DNA of 64,000 nucleotides from Paenibacillus lautus NBRC 15380 (GTDB lineage Bacteria > Bacillota > Bacilli > Paenibacillales > Paenibacillaceae): NCBI RefSeq assembly GCF_004000945.1, contig NZ_BIMF01000004.1, positions 62,001-126,000 on the forward strand. The letters are read 5' to 3'. Numbering within the stretch: the first letter of the stretch is position 1; each line of letters starts with the position of its first letter. Under the pieces are notes generated by a model that was not told the origin of the DNA, did not search any database, and saw only the letters and a list, made by a program, of their open reading frames with translations. The position numbers were made by a program, and so were the translations under genes. Below, in pieces: positions 1 to 9,401 of the stretch.

Positions 1-92
1 CTGCAAGATGAATTTTCATTTTCACCCGCTTCTATATTTAGTATACCCCCCTATCCTATAATTAATCAACTTTTTTCTGTTCGCTCCACGCA

Positions 93-123
93 AATAACAC
101 CATGCAACCTGCATGGTGTTATC
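93..123. terminator. hairpin downstream of cobQ
   Basis: AACACCATGCA and TGCATGGTGTT form an 11-bp stem with a three-base loop, 45-75 bases after the stop of the leftward cobQ gene. The T-rich tail is weak on both strands, so termination is inferred from position. The first 90 bases of the window show no gene. Confidence 0.5.
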
Positions 124-167
124 TTCCTATTCATCATTATTACCCGAATGATTGGATGCATTCCTTA

Positions 168-1802
168 TCATGAATGCGTATAACCGATGATTTCATATAT
201 TTTTTTCATATCCACATGGTTACGAACGACGTCCGCTACACGGTCAAATTCCGCAAATTTGCGTTCTTCTGCTTTGTACGTTTCCGAAATTGGCATCAGC
301 CCCTTCTTCATCCGAATGCCGTTCAGCCAGGACCTGCGGAAGACATCATTGTCAAACAAGCCATGCAGATAACTTCCCCATATGCGGCCATCCGAAGTAG
401 CTGTCCCTTCAACGTGCGGCTGAATATCTTCTGTCGCCTTTAAAGAATCTGTACCATCTGCTTCAATCGAAAAAAGCGGTCGGTATCCCGAGCCGTCAGC
501 CAAGGCACTCCATTGCGTCACGCCCATATGAATTTCATAGGCCGTAATCGTCGAATCGGCCTCAGTGTCCGAAATAACGAACCTCAGAGGATGTTCCTGT
601 AACAATTCCCCTTTCACCCGAACGGTCCTTTTGTGCTTTAAAAAGGAAGTCCGAATCGGCAGTAGTTCGAGCCCCTTCGCTTCCCGAACGCGCCCTTCGA
701 CCGCATGCGGATCCGACAGCTGCTCGCCCAGCATTTGATATCCTCCGCAGATGCCAACCAGCTGCACATCCCGCTGCTGCGTCTGCCTCAAGATCGCATC
801 GGCCAGCCCCCGATCCTGGAGGAACCCGAGGTCACTGATCGTATCCTTGGTGCCAGGCAAAATAATGACGTCCGGCGTGCCGAGTTCATCCGCTGATTGG
901 ACGAAGCGAACGACAACATCCGGTTCCCAGCGCAGCGCATCAACATCCGTAAAATTCGAAATGCGCGGATACCGGATCACGACAATATCGAGGTCGCGTT
1001 GTTCCTGTCTTTGATATTGAAGCTCATCCAGCACAACCGAATCTTCTGCCTCGATTCGCATGTCCTGAATATAGGGGAGTACGCCTAGCACGGGAATGCC
1101 TGTCCGCTCTTCAAGCCAGTCCAGTCCCGGCTGAAGCAGCGCCAGATCCCCACGGAACTTGTTAATGATAAACCCTTTGACCCTGGCCGCTTCATGGGGC
1201 TCAAGCAGTTCAAGCGTACCTACAATGGAAGCGAACACGCCGCCGCGATCGATATCCGCAACCAGAATAACCGGCGAATCCGCCCATCCTGCCAAGTTCA
1301 TGTTAACAATGTCCCGATCCTTAAGATTGATCTCCGCCGGGCTTCCCGCGCCTTCCATAACAACGATGTCGTAACGCTCCCGTAGTCGATCCAGTGCATC
1401 CAACACAATCTCTTTGGCCTTCGGCAGGAACTGTGTCCGGTAATCCATCGCACTCATCTGCATTTGGGGCACGCCGTGGATCACAATTTGCGAAAACATG
1501 TCCTTTATCGGCTTGATCAGGATCGGATTCATGTCCGTTGTTGCGGCAATGCCGCAGGCTTCAGCCTGTACGCCCTGTGCTCTGCCGATCTCTTTGCCAT
1601 CCGGCGTCACGTAGGAATTAAGCGCCATGTTTTGCGATTTGTATGGAGCCGTGCGATAACCATCCTGTAGAAATATGCGGCATAGCGCTGTCGTTACGAT
1701 GCTTTTGCCTACATCCGAAGCGGTGCCCTGCAGCATGAGTACCGCTCCTTGTCCCTTCCTGATCTTCGTGGGTGTATCCCTTATGTATTCTGTTTCATTC
1801 AT
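168..1802 (-). CDS. cobQ: cobyric acid synthase (adenosylcobyrate amidase)
   Basis: CobQ/CbiP amidates four side chains of adenosylcobyrinic acid a,c-diamide in cobalamin synthesis, using glutamine and ATP. The N-terminal synthetase half shows the P-loop-like LQGTASDVGKS, followed by KSQNMALNS and the VMEGAGSPAEINL and DIDRGGVFAS motifs. The C-terminal class I glutaminase half shows the catalytic-cysteine motif GICGGYQMLG and a late SYLHGLFDN histidine motif. The ATG at 1802 is preferred because it follows AGAAGGGTG and puts the P-loop near the N-terminus. A GTG at 1841 would add 13 residues. No other corrinoid gene is nearby, so it may serve salvage or belong to a dispersed pathway. The family is clear, and the length (544 residues) is slightly above the usual 490-510. 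Confidence 0.95.
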   Translation of the reverse strand: MNETEYIRDTPTKIRKGQGAVLMLQGTASDVGKSIVTTALCRIFLQDGYRTAPYKSQNMALNSYVTPDGKEIGRAQGVQAEACGIAATTDMNPILIKPIKDMFSQIVIHGVPQMQMSAMDYRTQFLPKAKEIVLDALDRLRERYDIVVMEGAGSPAEINLKDRDIVNMNLAGWADSPVILVADIDRGGVFASIVGTLELLEPHEAARVKGFIINKFRGDLALLQPGLDWLEERTGIPVLGVLPYIQDMRIEAEDSVVLDELQYQRQEQRDLDIVVIRYPRISNFTDVDALRWEPDVVVRFVQSADELGTPDVIILPGTKDTISDLGFLQDRGLADAILRQTQQRDVQLVGICGGYQMLGEQLSDPHAVEGRVREAKGLELLPIRTSFLKHKRTVRVKGELLQEHPLRFVISDTEADSTITAYEIHMGVTQWSALADGSGYRPLFSIEADGTDSLKATEDIQPHVEGTATSDGRIWGSYLHGLFDNDVFRRSWLNGIRMKKGLMPISETYKAEERKFAEFDRVADVVRNHVDMKKIYEIIGYTHS

Positions 1803-1986
1803 CTTCTTCACCCTTCTCCCTGACTTAAACCGCTCACCCACATCATTATAGCAAACCGTCGTTAAAGGCGTTCTTCTCCCATGAAATCCAGATAAATTCC
1901 CTTGTACTTTGTCAGCCCGAAATGTTAACTATATAGAATAGCAGTATCGCATGTCCGTGTTGATTACCGAAAGGCGGAAACCAACC

Positions 1987-2238
1987 ATGAAGCCTGAACT
2001 GAATGACAAGCAAATAACCGACATCTTCCCTTATTTAAAAATTGTACCACCAGAAGAATGGATTCAAGCTAATGCTTTTACCAAACATTTTGAAGCCAAA
2101 TCGAGAATCTTTCATCGAGAGGATGCCGCGATGTATGGCATGTTCCTGATCAGCGGATCAGCCCGGATCACGATTATCAACGAGGATGGCAACGAATCGG
2201 TGTTAAACATACTAGGCCTCACGCCTATATACCGTTAA
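1987..2238 (+). pseudogene. truncated Crp/Fnr-type regulator (cyclic-nucleotide-binding fold only)
   Basis: The reading frame encodes about 83 residues resembling the start of a Crp/Fnr regulator: a helical lead-in, then a beta-roll with GMFLISGSARITIINEDG and VLNILG. After this point the product runs LTPIYR and stops. The rest of the beta-roll, the dimer helix and the DNA-binding helix-turn-helix are all absent, although this family is normally about 220-235 residues. Little spacing separates it from the peroxiredoxin gene downstream. The simplest reading is a deletion that removed the C-terminal two thirds. A functional mini-protein cannot be excluded but there is no evidence for one. An upstream GTG at 1951 would add 12 residues. 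Confidence 0.7.
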
Positions 2239-2256
2239 CCCAGGAGGAAATCCAAA

Positions 2257-2820
2257 ATGAACAACGTGCTTCAATCCGGAGAATATGCTCCATTATTTCA
2301 AAGTGTAGATCAACATGGAAATATGATTTCGCTGGAAACCTATCGCGGACGTAAATTACTTCTCGCTTTTTTCCGTAACGCAGCCTGCGCACTGTGCAAT
2401 CTGAGGGTGCACCAGTTTATTCAACGATATCCTCAGTGGCAGCAGTATCATCTCGATGTCATTTGCGTATTCGAATCACCGGAAGCAGCGCTTCATCAGC
2501 ATGTTGGTCAGCAGAAAACTCCGTTTCCTCTTATTGCCGATCCGAATGCGGAGCTCTACACGCTCTATGGAGTCGAGACTTCGGCAGCCAAGACACAAGC
2601 CACCTTAGCTCAACCGAATGTGCATCAATTTACGGATGAAGCCGAAGCGGCAGGTTTCAAGCTGACGCCGGAAGAAGGTTCAAATTTCAATCGGATTCCA
2701 GCAGAGTTTGTATTGGACGAGGACGGCATCATACGGATCGCGCATTACGGTCGTCTGATTACCGATCATCTGCCTTATGAAACCATTGAACGTTATGCTG
2801 CCGTAACACAGCTTCCTTAG
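2257..2820 (+). CDS. peroxiredoxin-like protein (AhpC/TSA, thioredoxin fold)
   Basis: 187 residues with the AhpC/TSA layout: an N-terminal APLFQSVDQHGN segment, a beta strand LLLAFFRNAACALC carrying a CxxC-type pair (CALC), and a later FVLDEDGIIRIAHYG strand typical of the fold. It probably reduces peroxides or disulfides in the cytosol, as no signal peptide is seen. The ATG follows CAGGAGGAAATCCAAA. It begins 18 bases after the truncated Crp/Fnr frame, so that regulator may once have controlled it. The exact subfamily (Bcp-like or the shorter peroxiredoxin-like group) is not certain. Confidence 0.8.
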   Translation: MNNVLQSGEYAPLFQSVDQHGNMISLETYRGRKLLLAFFRNAACALCNLRVHQFIQRYPQWQQYHLDVICVFESPEAALHQHVGQQKTPFPLIADPNAELYTLYGVETSAAKTQATLAQPNVHQFTDEAEAAGFKLTPEEGSNFNRIPAEFVLDEDGIIRIAHYGRLITDHLPYETIERYAAVTQLP

Positions 2821-2883
2821 CCGGGTTGAGCCTGTCTTTAAGCCGCATTCAGCAGTAAAAAGAACTCCTAACACGGGACATAA

Positions 2884-2915
2884 AAACAAGCCGATCCGGG
2901 TGGATCGGCTTGTTT
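2884..2915. terminator. rho-independent terminator after peroxiredoxin gene
   Basis: AACAAGCCGATCC and GGATCGGCTTGTTT form a 12-13 bp stem with a short GGGT loop, about 65 bases after the peroxiredoxin stop and followed by a short T stretch. Confidence 0.8.
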
Positions 2916-3075
2916 GGTGACGCTATGACTATAAAGTCAACCGCTGCCTATGAACGCTCTTAAGGGATAAAATTATCATAACGAGGGATATATTCATCCA
3001 ACAATATACTTTTTTAGTTAATTTTGTATTATCTTGGATAGGTGACTAGAGTTGGTTAAGGGAGGAACTGATTGA

Positions 3076-4050
3076 ATGGTAATGCATTTCTCCGAGATTA
3101 GCAACATCTATATTCATGTCAAATGGTTCACGGATAACTTTGAATGGGTCCCCCTGCCTTTTCCCCGCATCGTTACACTGACATTCCTGTTTTGGTTAGC
3201 GTTTACATTGTTGATCTTATTGCTCACATGCGCATTTCACGATCCCTTGGGAAAGATGCGGCCCGTCGTGCGAATCCACGGATGGCTGCACAGGCTGAGG
3301 CCCCATACCGAGGTGATTCTGCGTTTTGGGCTGGCTATCGGGCTGGTGCTGCAGCTTCTGAGCGGCTCGTACCTCGCACCCGAATTTCGAACCAATTCCA
3401 TGTGGATTATCCTCGGCCTATCCGCAGCAGCAGCGTGCCTGCTCTATAAACGCACCTTGCCGTTGAGCGGCGCCATCCTATTCTTGCTCTATATCCAAGC
3501 TTCCTTGTCCTACGGTATGTTTCATTCCATCGATTATTTGATCTATCTCGGCATTGTGTATTATCTGTTTGTGTGCGGCACTCCTATAAAAAGAACGGCA
3601 GCCCCGGTCATGTATATATGCACAGGCATGTCCCTCGCTTGGCTTGCCATGGAAAAGCTGACCATTCCCGAGCTCGCCTGCACGGTTATGGGCAGCTATG
3701 GACTTCCTACCTTCGGTTTTACCATTGAGCATTTCGTCATGATTAGCGCTTTTATCGAAATCGGGCTGGCATGGGCGTTCATCGTAGGCATCATGAACCG
3801 GTTCACGGCGCTGCTGGTATCCTGCATTTTTGTTATGACAAGCCTTGTATTCGGTTACAAAGAAGTCATCGGCCATACGATCATTCACACAGTGCTGATC
3901 CTGTTCCTGATCGAAGGCACGGGGGACCTCCGTACTCCTTTTCAGTTCCACCGCTCGCCTGTGCTCCGCGGATTGTTTGTAGGCGTCAACTTCTGCCTGT
4001 TTCTGTTCAGTTTGATGGCGCTGTATATCTGGATGGGCAAGACGTTATGA
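3076..4050 (+). CDS. polytopic membrane protein of unknown function
   Basis: 324 residues with eight or so hydrophobic segments, starting with a span near residues 30-50 and ending with one near 298-320. Histidine and glutamate residues fall in the last third (TIEHFVMISAFIEIG, YKEVIGHTIIH), and the overall look is reminiscent of DoxX-type membrane proteins, but no family signature was recognised. The start follows AAGGGAGGAACTGATTGA; an in-frame ATG two codons later is possible. Its stop codon overlaps the stop codon of the convergent oxidoreductase gene by six bases. Confidence 0.75.
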   Translation: MVMHFSEISNIYIHVKWFTDNFEWVPLPFPRIVTLTFLFWLAFTLLILLLTCAFHDPLGKMRPVVRIHGWLHRLRPHTEVILRFGLAIGLVLQLLSGSYLAPEFRTNSMWIILGLSAAAACLLYKRTLPLSGAILFLLYIQASLSYGMFHSIDYLIYLGIVYYLFVCGTPIKRTAAPVMYICTGMSLAWLAMEKLTIPELACTVMGSYGLPTFGFTIEHFVMISAFIEIGLAWAFIVGIMNRFTALLVSCIFVMTSLVFGYKEVIGHTIIHTVLILFLIEGTGDLRTPFQFHRSPVLRGLFVGVNFCLFLFSLMALYIWMGKTL

Positions 4051-5133
4051 CAAACTCTGGATCCGTTGGCCGATGGATTTACCAAGCTCTACCACCGTTT
4101 TGGTCTCGCTTGATCTGACGACCGCGTCCAGCACCTCTTGATTCCGGTATCCGTCCATAAACCCGGGGACTCCGTCGGCAGGCGTTCCCCGCAATATCGC
4201 GGCAAAATCGGCATACTGCTTGACTTTGCAATGCTGCGGCACTTCCATTGTCGTTCTAGCGAGCTGCCCGGGCTCTTCTTCGCGAATCCACACGACCCTC
4301 TCCGGATCCAATGTACTCGCGTGGACCGTGCCGTGGTCGCCATAAATGGACACTTCATGCTGATTGCCTGAACCGAATGCATTGCGTGACGTCTGGAATA
4401 CGCCCATAATATCATCGGTCATCCGGGCCTGAAAGCTGGCAAAATCATCGACTTCGATCTTGGCCATGGCTCCCGTCACCGGGTCCCGGCGTTCCGGGAT
4501 GATGGTATGTAGCTGGGCCGTGATTTCTTCAAACTCTCCAAACAGAAAACGGGCCATATCAATCATATGCGAACCGAGATCTCCCAGCGTCCCCGTGCCC
4601 GTGATGGCTTTGTTATATCTCCACATGTAGGGAACCTGCTGGTTCGGCACGCCAAACCCCTGCAAATACTGAATGGAGAAATGACGGATCGTACCCAGTT
4701 TGCCCGTACGAATGAGTTCCCTGGCATAACGAAAAGCAGGCGTATAACGGTACGTAAACCCGATCATGGCTGGAACGGGCTGCTTCTCATACAGCTCCAG
4801 CAAGGAGATGGCCTCTTCAAAGACGCGCGTAAAAGGTTTTTCCGCCAAGAAAGGTTTCCCCGCTTGCAAGCATGCACTGATGATATCGGCGTGCACGTTG
4901 TTGGGCGTAACCGAAATGACAGCATCGACGTCAGGATCTTCAATCAAATCTTTGAAATCCGCATAGCGCTTGCCGTCCTCGATCCCCAGCTGATCACCTA
5001 CTCTGGCCACGGCTTCGCCGTTGACGTCGCTTACGGCCACGAACTGATAAATTTTCTCTTCATTCATCCAGCGGATATGCTCCTGCGCCATCCCGCCCAA
5101 ACCAATTAAGCCGATTCGAAATTGATTCATCAT
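4045..5133 (-). CDS. Gfo/Idh/MocA family NAD(P)-dependent oxidoreductase
   Basis: The N-terminal Rossmann fold shows IGLIGLGGMAQEHI, and the family signature AEKPFTR carries the lysine used in catalysis. The C-terminal alpha/beta domain has GTLGDLGSHMIDMARF with the usual active-site histidine. Enzymes of this family oxidise or reduce sugars, inositols or sugar derivatives; the substrate is not predictable here. The ATG at 5133 lies seven bases after AAGGAG; the longer frame to 5166 lacks a matching site. It lies downstream of the oligosaccharide importer on the same strand, with a 420-base gap, and may act on the imported sugar. Confidence 0.88.
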   Translation of the reverse strand: MMNQFRIGLIGLGGMAQEHIRWMNEEKIYQFVAVSDVNGEAVARVGDQLGIEDGKRYADFKDLIEDPDVDAVISVTPNNVHADIISACLQAGKPFLAEKPFTRVFEEAISLLELYEKQPVPAMIGFTYRYTPAFRYARELIRTGKLGTIRHFSIQYLQGFGVPNQQVPYMWRYNKAITGTGTLGDLGSHMIDMARFLFGEFEEITAQLHTIIPERRDPVTGAMAKIEVDDFASFQARMTDDIMGVFQTSRNAFGSGNQHEVSIYGDHGTVHASTLDPERVVWIREEEPGQLARTTMEVPQHCKVKQYADFAAILRGTPADGVPGFMDGYRNQEVLDAVVRSSETKTVVELGKSIGQRIQSLS

Positions 5134-5499
5134 CAAAACACTCCTTGTATATATCTTATCTCTCACTGGTATTGAATATGCCGTTCGGATATATGCTGGC
5201 TACCAGTTCATTATGTCTCTCATGCCGGTATTCATTCCATACCGTGACTTTGATGTTTCCCATGATTGCTGCTTCCTGAGTTCCCTAGAATTCGATTCAA
5301 TAAAAGCTTATTCATCACTTCGAATGCGGATCATACTTACGATCCCTGTTGCCCCCAGATTTTTTTACGTTTTGTTATATGGTGATAATCCGGGGACAAA
5401 GGGGACCGCTTCGCTTCTCCAATATGATTCCGCCTTCTCCGTTGAAGTCTGATACATGAATACTGATCATAATCCTTTTTCATCCCATGTCGAAATCAC

Positions 5500-5532
5500 G
5501 CTGCCCCGCAGCATTTCGATCTGCGGGGCAGC
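5500..5532. repeat. 12-bp perfect hairpin in a 420-base gene-free gap
   Basis: GCTGCCCCGCAG and CTGCGGGGCAGC pair around a nine-base loop, 23 bases after the stop of the leftward binding-protein gene. No T run follows on the minus strand, so it may be a weak terminator or an mRNA-stabilising hairpin. The rest of 5134-5554 shows no convincing gene or site. Confidence 0.55.
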
Positions 5533-5554
5533 TCATGACGATTGCAGCCAATCC

Positions 5555-7174
5555 TTATTTGACGCTGATATACCGCTGATAGGCTTCCTTGCGGATCTGT
5601 ACCAGCCGCTCAAGGCCCATATCGTTCAGCTTCTTGACGTACGCATCCCATTCCGCATCGATGTTGCCTTCGGATATCCATTTTGCGCGGGTCGTGCCGA
5701 CATAACCATCGATATCCGTTGTCAGCGTAGGCAGCTCCTGGAATTCTTCGGCGCTGTACATCACGTTCGGGAACGGCGTTGTCACGTAATCGCTGCCCAG
5801 CTTGTCGATGACCAGCTTCAAGCCGTCGCCCGTGGTCTCATCCAGTATGATGTTTTTCTCGAAGCTCGGGCTTACGTACTTGGGACCGAAATCCCTTACG
5901 GATTGCTCCCAGTACCAGGCATCCGCACTCGTTCCTTCCGGCGGACTCATGAGCGTAAACGTTCCGTCGTCGTTCTTCTGAATCACCGTGCCGATGGCTC
6001 CCCAGAAATTCTGGATGCTCGCTTCATTGGTGTAGAACTGATCCGCCCAGCGCGCCGAAATTTCCGGATATTTGTTCGACGTGGTGATGAGGAACTCGTT
6101 TCTTCGCAGGCTCATGCCCTGAGGCTCGCCGCCCTGGTACCGTTTCCCGTCAGGTCCGGCAATGGACGGAATCGCGATGTATTGATCCTTCCATTTCCCG
6201 AATACCGCGTCCGGTACCCATTGGTTGGAAAAACCGATCAGCGCCGCATCCGGATTCTGATGCTTCGCCGTGGACATGGTGCTGTCCTGCGTGAAAATCT
6301 CTTGGTCTATGAGGCCTTCGGCGTACAGCTTATGCGCCCACTTGATCGCCTCCTTGTAGTTCTCCGTCACCGGGTAGAACACGGGCTCGTTATCGATAAC
6401 CATCATGCTGTTTCCGTTGATGTCCGTGATGCCGAACGGATTCAACAGATCGATGCTGATGTTCCCCGATCCGCTGACCGGAATTTCGTCGGCCTTGCCA
6501 TTGCCGTTCGGATCTCCTTCTTTGAACGCTTTAAATACGTTATACAACTCGTCCGTGTTGTCCGGTACTTCCAGTCCGAGCTGATCCAGCCAGGCTTTGT
6601 TGATGATCGGCTGAATCGATGCTTTCGGCCTTGACGGCAGCCGCGCCGGCAAGGAGTAGATTTTCCCGTCCGGGAATGTGCTCATCTTTTTCATTTCTGG
6701 CGTTTCTTCCAGCGCCGCTTTCAGGTTCGGCATGTATTGATCGATGTAGTTATCCAGCGGGCGGAAATACGACAGGTTGTTCACGATGTCGGAATCGCTG
6801 AACACGATATCGCCGAAAATGATATCCGGCAGCGTACCGCTCGCCAGCATGATCGATTTTTGCTCGCCCCAATCATTGGAGGACATGATTTGCCAATTGA
6901 TTTTGACGTTGGTCTCCTTCTCCAAATCCTTAAGCCACTGGTTCTGGAGGAACGTATCTCCCATATTGCCCCAGCGAACGGTCAGCACGTCCAGCGTAAT
7001 CGGCTCATTCACGATCGGCAGGCCTTCTTTGTTAAAAGCGGCTTCGGCATCCGAATTGGCGTCCTCCTTCTTGCCGCCGCTGCAGCCCGCCAGATTCAGC
7101 AGCAGGATTGCGGCCAACATGATGACGGCAGCCAGCTTCAGGCGGTGCTTCCTCTTTGCGTTGTTTGTTCCCAT
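5555..7174 (-). CDS. extracellular solute-binding lipoprotein of a carbohydrate ABC importer (LplA/YtcQ type)
   Basis: A signal peptide with a basic start, a hydrophobic core and the lipobox LAGC places the lipidated cysteine at residue 31. The mature part is long (about 510 residues), as in LplA/YtcQ-type family 1 binding proteins. It includes DVLTVRWGNMGD near the start and GTLPDIIFGD, typical of the first lobe. A DPNGNGKADEIP segment resembles a calcium-binding loop of the kind seen in this group. It captures an oligosaccharide or sugar derivative outside the membrane and passes it to the two permeases immediately upstream. The importer has no adjacent ATPase gene. Confidence 0.92.
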   Translation of the reverse strand: MGTNNAKRKHRLKLAAVIMLAAILLLNLAGCSGGKKEDANSDAEAAFNKEGLPIVNEPITLDVLTVRWGNMGDTFLQNQWLKDLEKETNVKINWQIMSSNDWGEQKSIMLASGTLPDIIFGDIVFSDSDIVNNLSYFRPLDNYIDQYMPNLKAALEETPEMKKMSTFPDGKIYSLPARLPSRPKASIQPIINKAWLDQLGLEVPDNTDELYNVFKAFKEGDPNGNGKADEIPVSGSGNISIDLLNPFGITDINGNSMMVIDNEPVFYPVTENYKEAIKWAHKLYAEGLIDQEIFTQDSTMSTAKHQNPDAALIGFSNQWVPDAVFGKWKDQYIAIPSIAGPDGKRYQGGEPQGMSLRRNEFLITTSNKYPEISARWADQFYTNEASIQNFWGAIGTVIQKNDDGTFTLMSPPEGTSADAWYWEQSVRDFGPKYVSPSFEKNIILDETTGDGLKLVIDKLGSDYVTTPFPNVMYSAEEFQELPTLTTDIDGYVGTTRAKWISEGNIDAEWDAYVKKLNDMGLERLVQIRKEAYQRYISVK

Positions 7175-7217
7175 TCAACCATACCCCCAATACTTATTTT
7201 TCATAAATTCATCGGTG

Positions 7218-8138
7218 TTACGACTTCACGGCTCCGATCATCACCCCCTGATTGAAATACTTCTGCACGAACGGGTAGATGCACATGATCGGCACCGTTG
7301 CGACGATAATGACCGCGTAGCGCATAATATTGGCCAGTCGCAGCGCGATGGCCGCGGCTTCTCCGGTACCCATGGCGGACTGCATCTGGTTGGTGACCAG
7401 AATATTGCGCAGAATGAGCTGCAGAGGGTACAGGTTCGTATCTTTTAAATAGATCAGGGCGTTGAAATAGGAATTCCAGTGACCCACGGCCGTCCACAAG
7501 GCGATGACCGAGATGACCGCTTTCGAGAGCGGAATCACGATGGTCACGAAATATCTCAGATTTCCGCAGCCATCGAGCTGTGCCGCCTCCCATAAATCCT
7601 CCGGAATGCTGCTTTGGAAAAAAGTCCGCGCCACAATGATGTTGAAGGCGGCAACCGAGAACGGCAGCACCATGACCAGAAACGTATCGTACAGCTGGAA
7701 ATCGCGGATCGTCATAAAGGTCGGAATCAAACCGCCGTTAAAGAACATCGTAAAAATAAAGAGCAGCGATATATACTTGCGGCCCACGAGGTCTTTGCGC
7801 GAGAGCGCGTAAGCTGCGGATATGTTAACCACCAAGCCGATGGCGGTACCCACAATCGTATACACAATCGTATTTCGGTACCCAATCCATATATTAGAGT
7901 GCTTCAGCAATTCTTGATAGCCTGCCAGCGTAAAATCCTTAGACCACAGCCATACCTGTCCATTCGCAACCGCCGCCGGCTCGCTGAACGAAGCGATGAT
8001 GATGAAGTACAGCGGATAAATTAACACGATCAGCATCAAGACAGCGAATACATACAGGCCGATTTCCAGCACCCTGTCGGAAGATCGGGTATTCCTCTGC
8101 CGCGGCGCCGTCTTCTCTCTTACTTCCACTACACCCAT
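7218..8138 (-). CDS. carbohydrate ABC transporter permease (LplC/YtcP type)
   Basis: 306 residues with six predicted membrane spans and the cytoplasmic EAA loop EAAQLDGCGNLRYF, which contacts the ATPase. The ending (VQKYFNQGVMIGAVKS) is the conserved LplC/YtcP tail. The ATG at 8138 follows AGAGGAAGGG; a GTG 27 bases further upstream lacks a site and would overlap the previous gene. It lies between its partner permease (20-base gap) and the binding lipoprotein (43-base gap), indicating one operon. Confidence 0.93.
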   Translation of the reverse strand: MGVVEVREKTAPRQRNTRSSDRVLEIGLYVFAVLMLIVLIYPLYFIIIASFSEPAAVANGQVWLWSKDFTLAGYQELLKHSNIWIGYRNTIVYTIVGTAIGLVVNISAAYALSRKDLVGRKYISLLFIFTMFFNGGLIPTFMTIRDFQLYDTFLVMVLPFSVAAFNIIVARTFFQSSIPEDLWEAAQLDGCGNLRYFVTIVIPLSKAVISVIALWTAVGHWNSYFNALIYLKDTNLYPLQLILRNILVTNQMQSAMGTGEAAAIALRLANIMRYAVIIVATVPIMCIYPFVQKYFNQGVMIGAVKS

Positions 8139-8158
8139 AGAACCCTTCCTCTCTTGCG

Positions 8159-9088
8159 TTACCACAAACTGTTTTCGCTGTATTTTTTCGAAATCTGGTT
8201 GACCAGAATCAACAGAGCAAAATTAATGACCGTATTAAACAGATTGATGGCCGACGAGAAGCTGTATTGGCTGCTCAGCATCCCGATTTTGTATACATAC
8301 GTGGAGATGACCTCACTGGAGGTAATATTGAGACTGTTTTGCATAAGGTAAACCTTTTCGAAGCCGACGCCAAGCAAGCTGCCTATCCGCAAAATGAGCA
8401 GAGTCACAACCGTTGGCATCAGCATCGGGATATCGATAAACCGGATTTTTTGGCACCGGCTTGCCCCGTCCATCGTGGCCGCTTCGTACAAGCTGGGGCT
8501 CACCGCAGATAACGCTGCGATATAGATAATGCTGTCCCAGCCCGTATGCTGCCACACATCCGACCATACATACACGCTGCTGAACAAGCCGGCCGATCCC
8601 ATCAGGTTCGGCGCCTCAGCACCGAAGAGCCGGAATATATTTCCGATCAATCCCGAGCCCGGCGAGAACAGAATCAGCATGAGTCCCACCATCACGACCG
8701 TGGATATAAAATGCGGCATATAGGTTACGGTCTGAAAGAAGCGCTTGAACCCATTCTGGCGCATTTGATTGACCATCAAGGCAAGCATGATCGGAATCGG
8801 GAATGTCGCCACGCTGTATAAGCTGATGACCAGCGTATTGGTAATGGTTGTCGAGAATTGATAGGAGTTAAAAAACTTCTCGAAATACTTCAGGCCTGCC
8901 CAGGGGCTGTCCATAATCCCGAGAGCGGGACTGTAATCCTTGAATGCAATCAAGATCCCGTACATCGGTACGTAAGAAAACAACAAAACCAGCACTACCG
9001 CAGGCAGCAGCAGCAAATACAGGCCCCAATTTTTTCTGATCCGCCCGAGGGTTGGGTGTGTGGTTCTATTCAGTTGGCCTGCTTTCAA
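8159..9088 (-). CDS. carbohydrate ABC transporter permease (LplB/YteP type)
   Basis: About 309 residues with six spans. The N-terminal part reads NWGLYLLLLPAVVLVLLFSYVPMYG, and the EAA-type loop reads YEAATMDGASRCQKIRF. The favoured start is a TTG at 9088, seven bases after AAAGGGG. The open frame continues 51 codons further upstream but without a ribosome site and with non-family sequence. It is the first gene of the importer operon and is divergent from the sensor kinase gene. Confidence 0.92.
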   Translation of the reverse strand: MKAGQLNRTTHPTLGRIRKNWGLYLLLLPAVVLVLLFSYVPMYGILIAFKDYSPALGIMDSPWAGLKYFEKFFNSYQFSTTITNTLVISLYSVATFPIPIMLALMVNQMRQNGFKRFFQTVTYMPHFISTVVMVGLMLILFSPGSGLIGNIFRLFGAEAPNLMGSAGLFSSVYVWSDVWQHTGWDSIIYIAALSAVSPSLYEAATMDGASRCQKIRFIDIPMLMPTVVTLLILRIGSLLGVGFEKVYLMQNSLNITSSEVISTYVYKIGMLSSQYSFSSAINLFNTVINFALLILVNQISKKYSENSLW

Positions 9089-9332
9089 ATCGATTCCCCT
9101 TTCTGTGTTCGTCGTGAATCCGGTATGTCGCGTAAGCAATTTCAGTATACTGCGATCCGGCATCATGATTTGGACCTCATGATGTCCTATCCGGACCTTT
9201 GCCTTGTTCCACTTCAAGGAATCCTCGAGTCCCCTATGCAAAGCATGCTATTATCCGGACTTTACGATGTGGTATCCGGACTTTATGGAAAATGCGCTCA
9301 CGTTCGCTCCTGTTTTTTTCGTCTTTTCCATT

Positions 9333-9366
9333 TATAATGATCAGTACCACTATTAAAACGCTTTCA
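9333..9366 (+). promoter_or_regulatory. promoter -10 and cre-like site before sensor kinase gene
   Basis: A TATAAT hexamer lies at 9333-9338. TTAAAACGCTTTCA at 9353-9366 (TGAAAGCGTTTTAA on the minus strand) matches the CcpA cre consensus except near one end. Placed just after the expected transcription start, it would act as a roadblock. It also argues against the kinase starting at the ATG at 9366, which overlaps the site. Confidence 0.5.
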
Positions 9367-9401
9367 TGTACAGGCGAATTGAAAGGAATCACGGCATCCC
9401 T

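Noticed and set aside
1803..1950. Cobalamin riboswitch before cobQ
   Set aside because: The leader is only about 110-150 bases to the next gene and no B12-box-like GCCACTG motif was seen.
5456..6634. 392-codon plus-strand open frame opposite the binding-lipoprotein gene
   Set aside because: It mirrors the lipoprotein gene, shows no domain and has composition typical of an antisense shadow.
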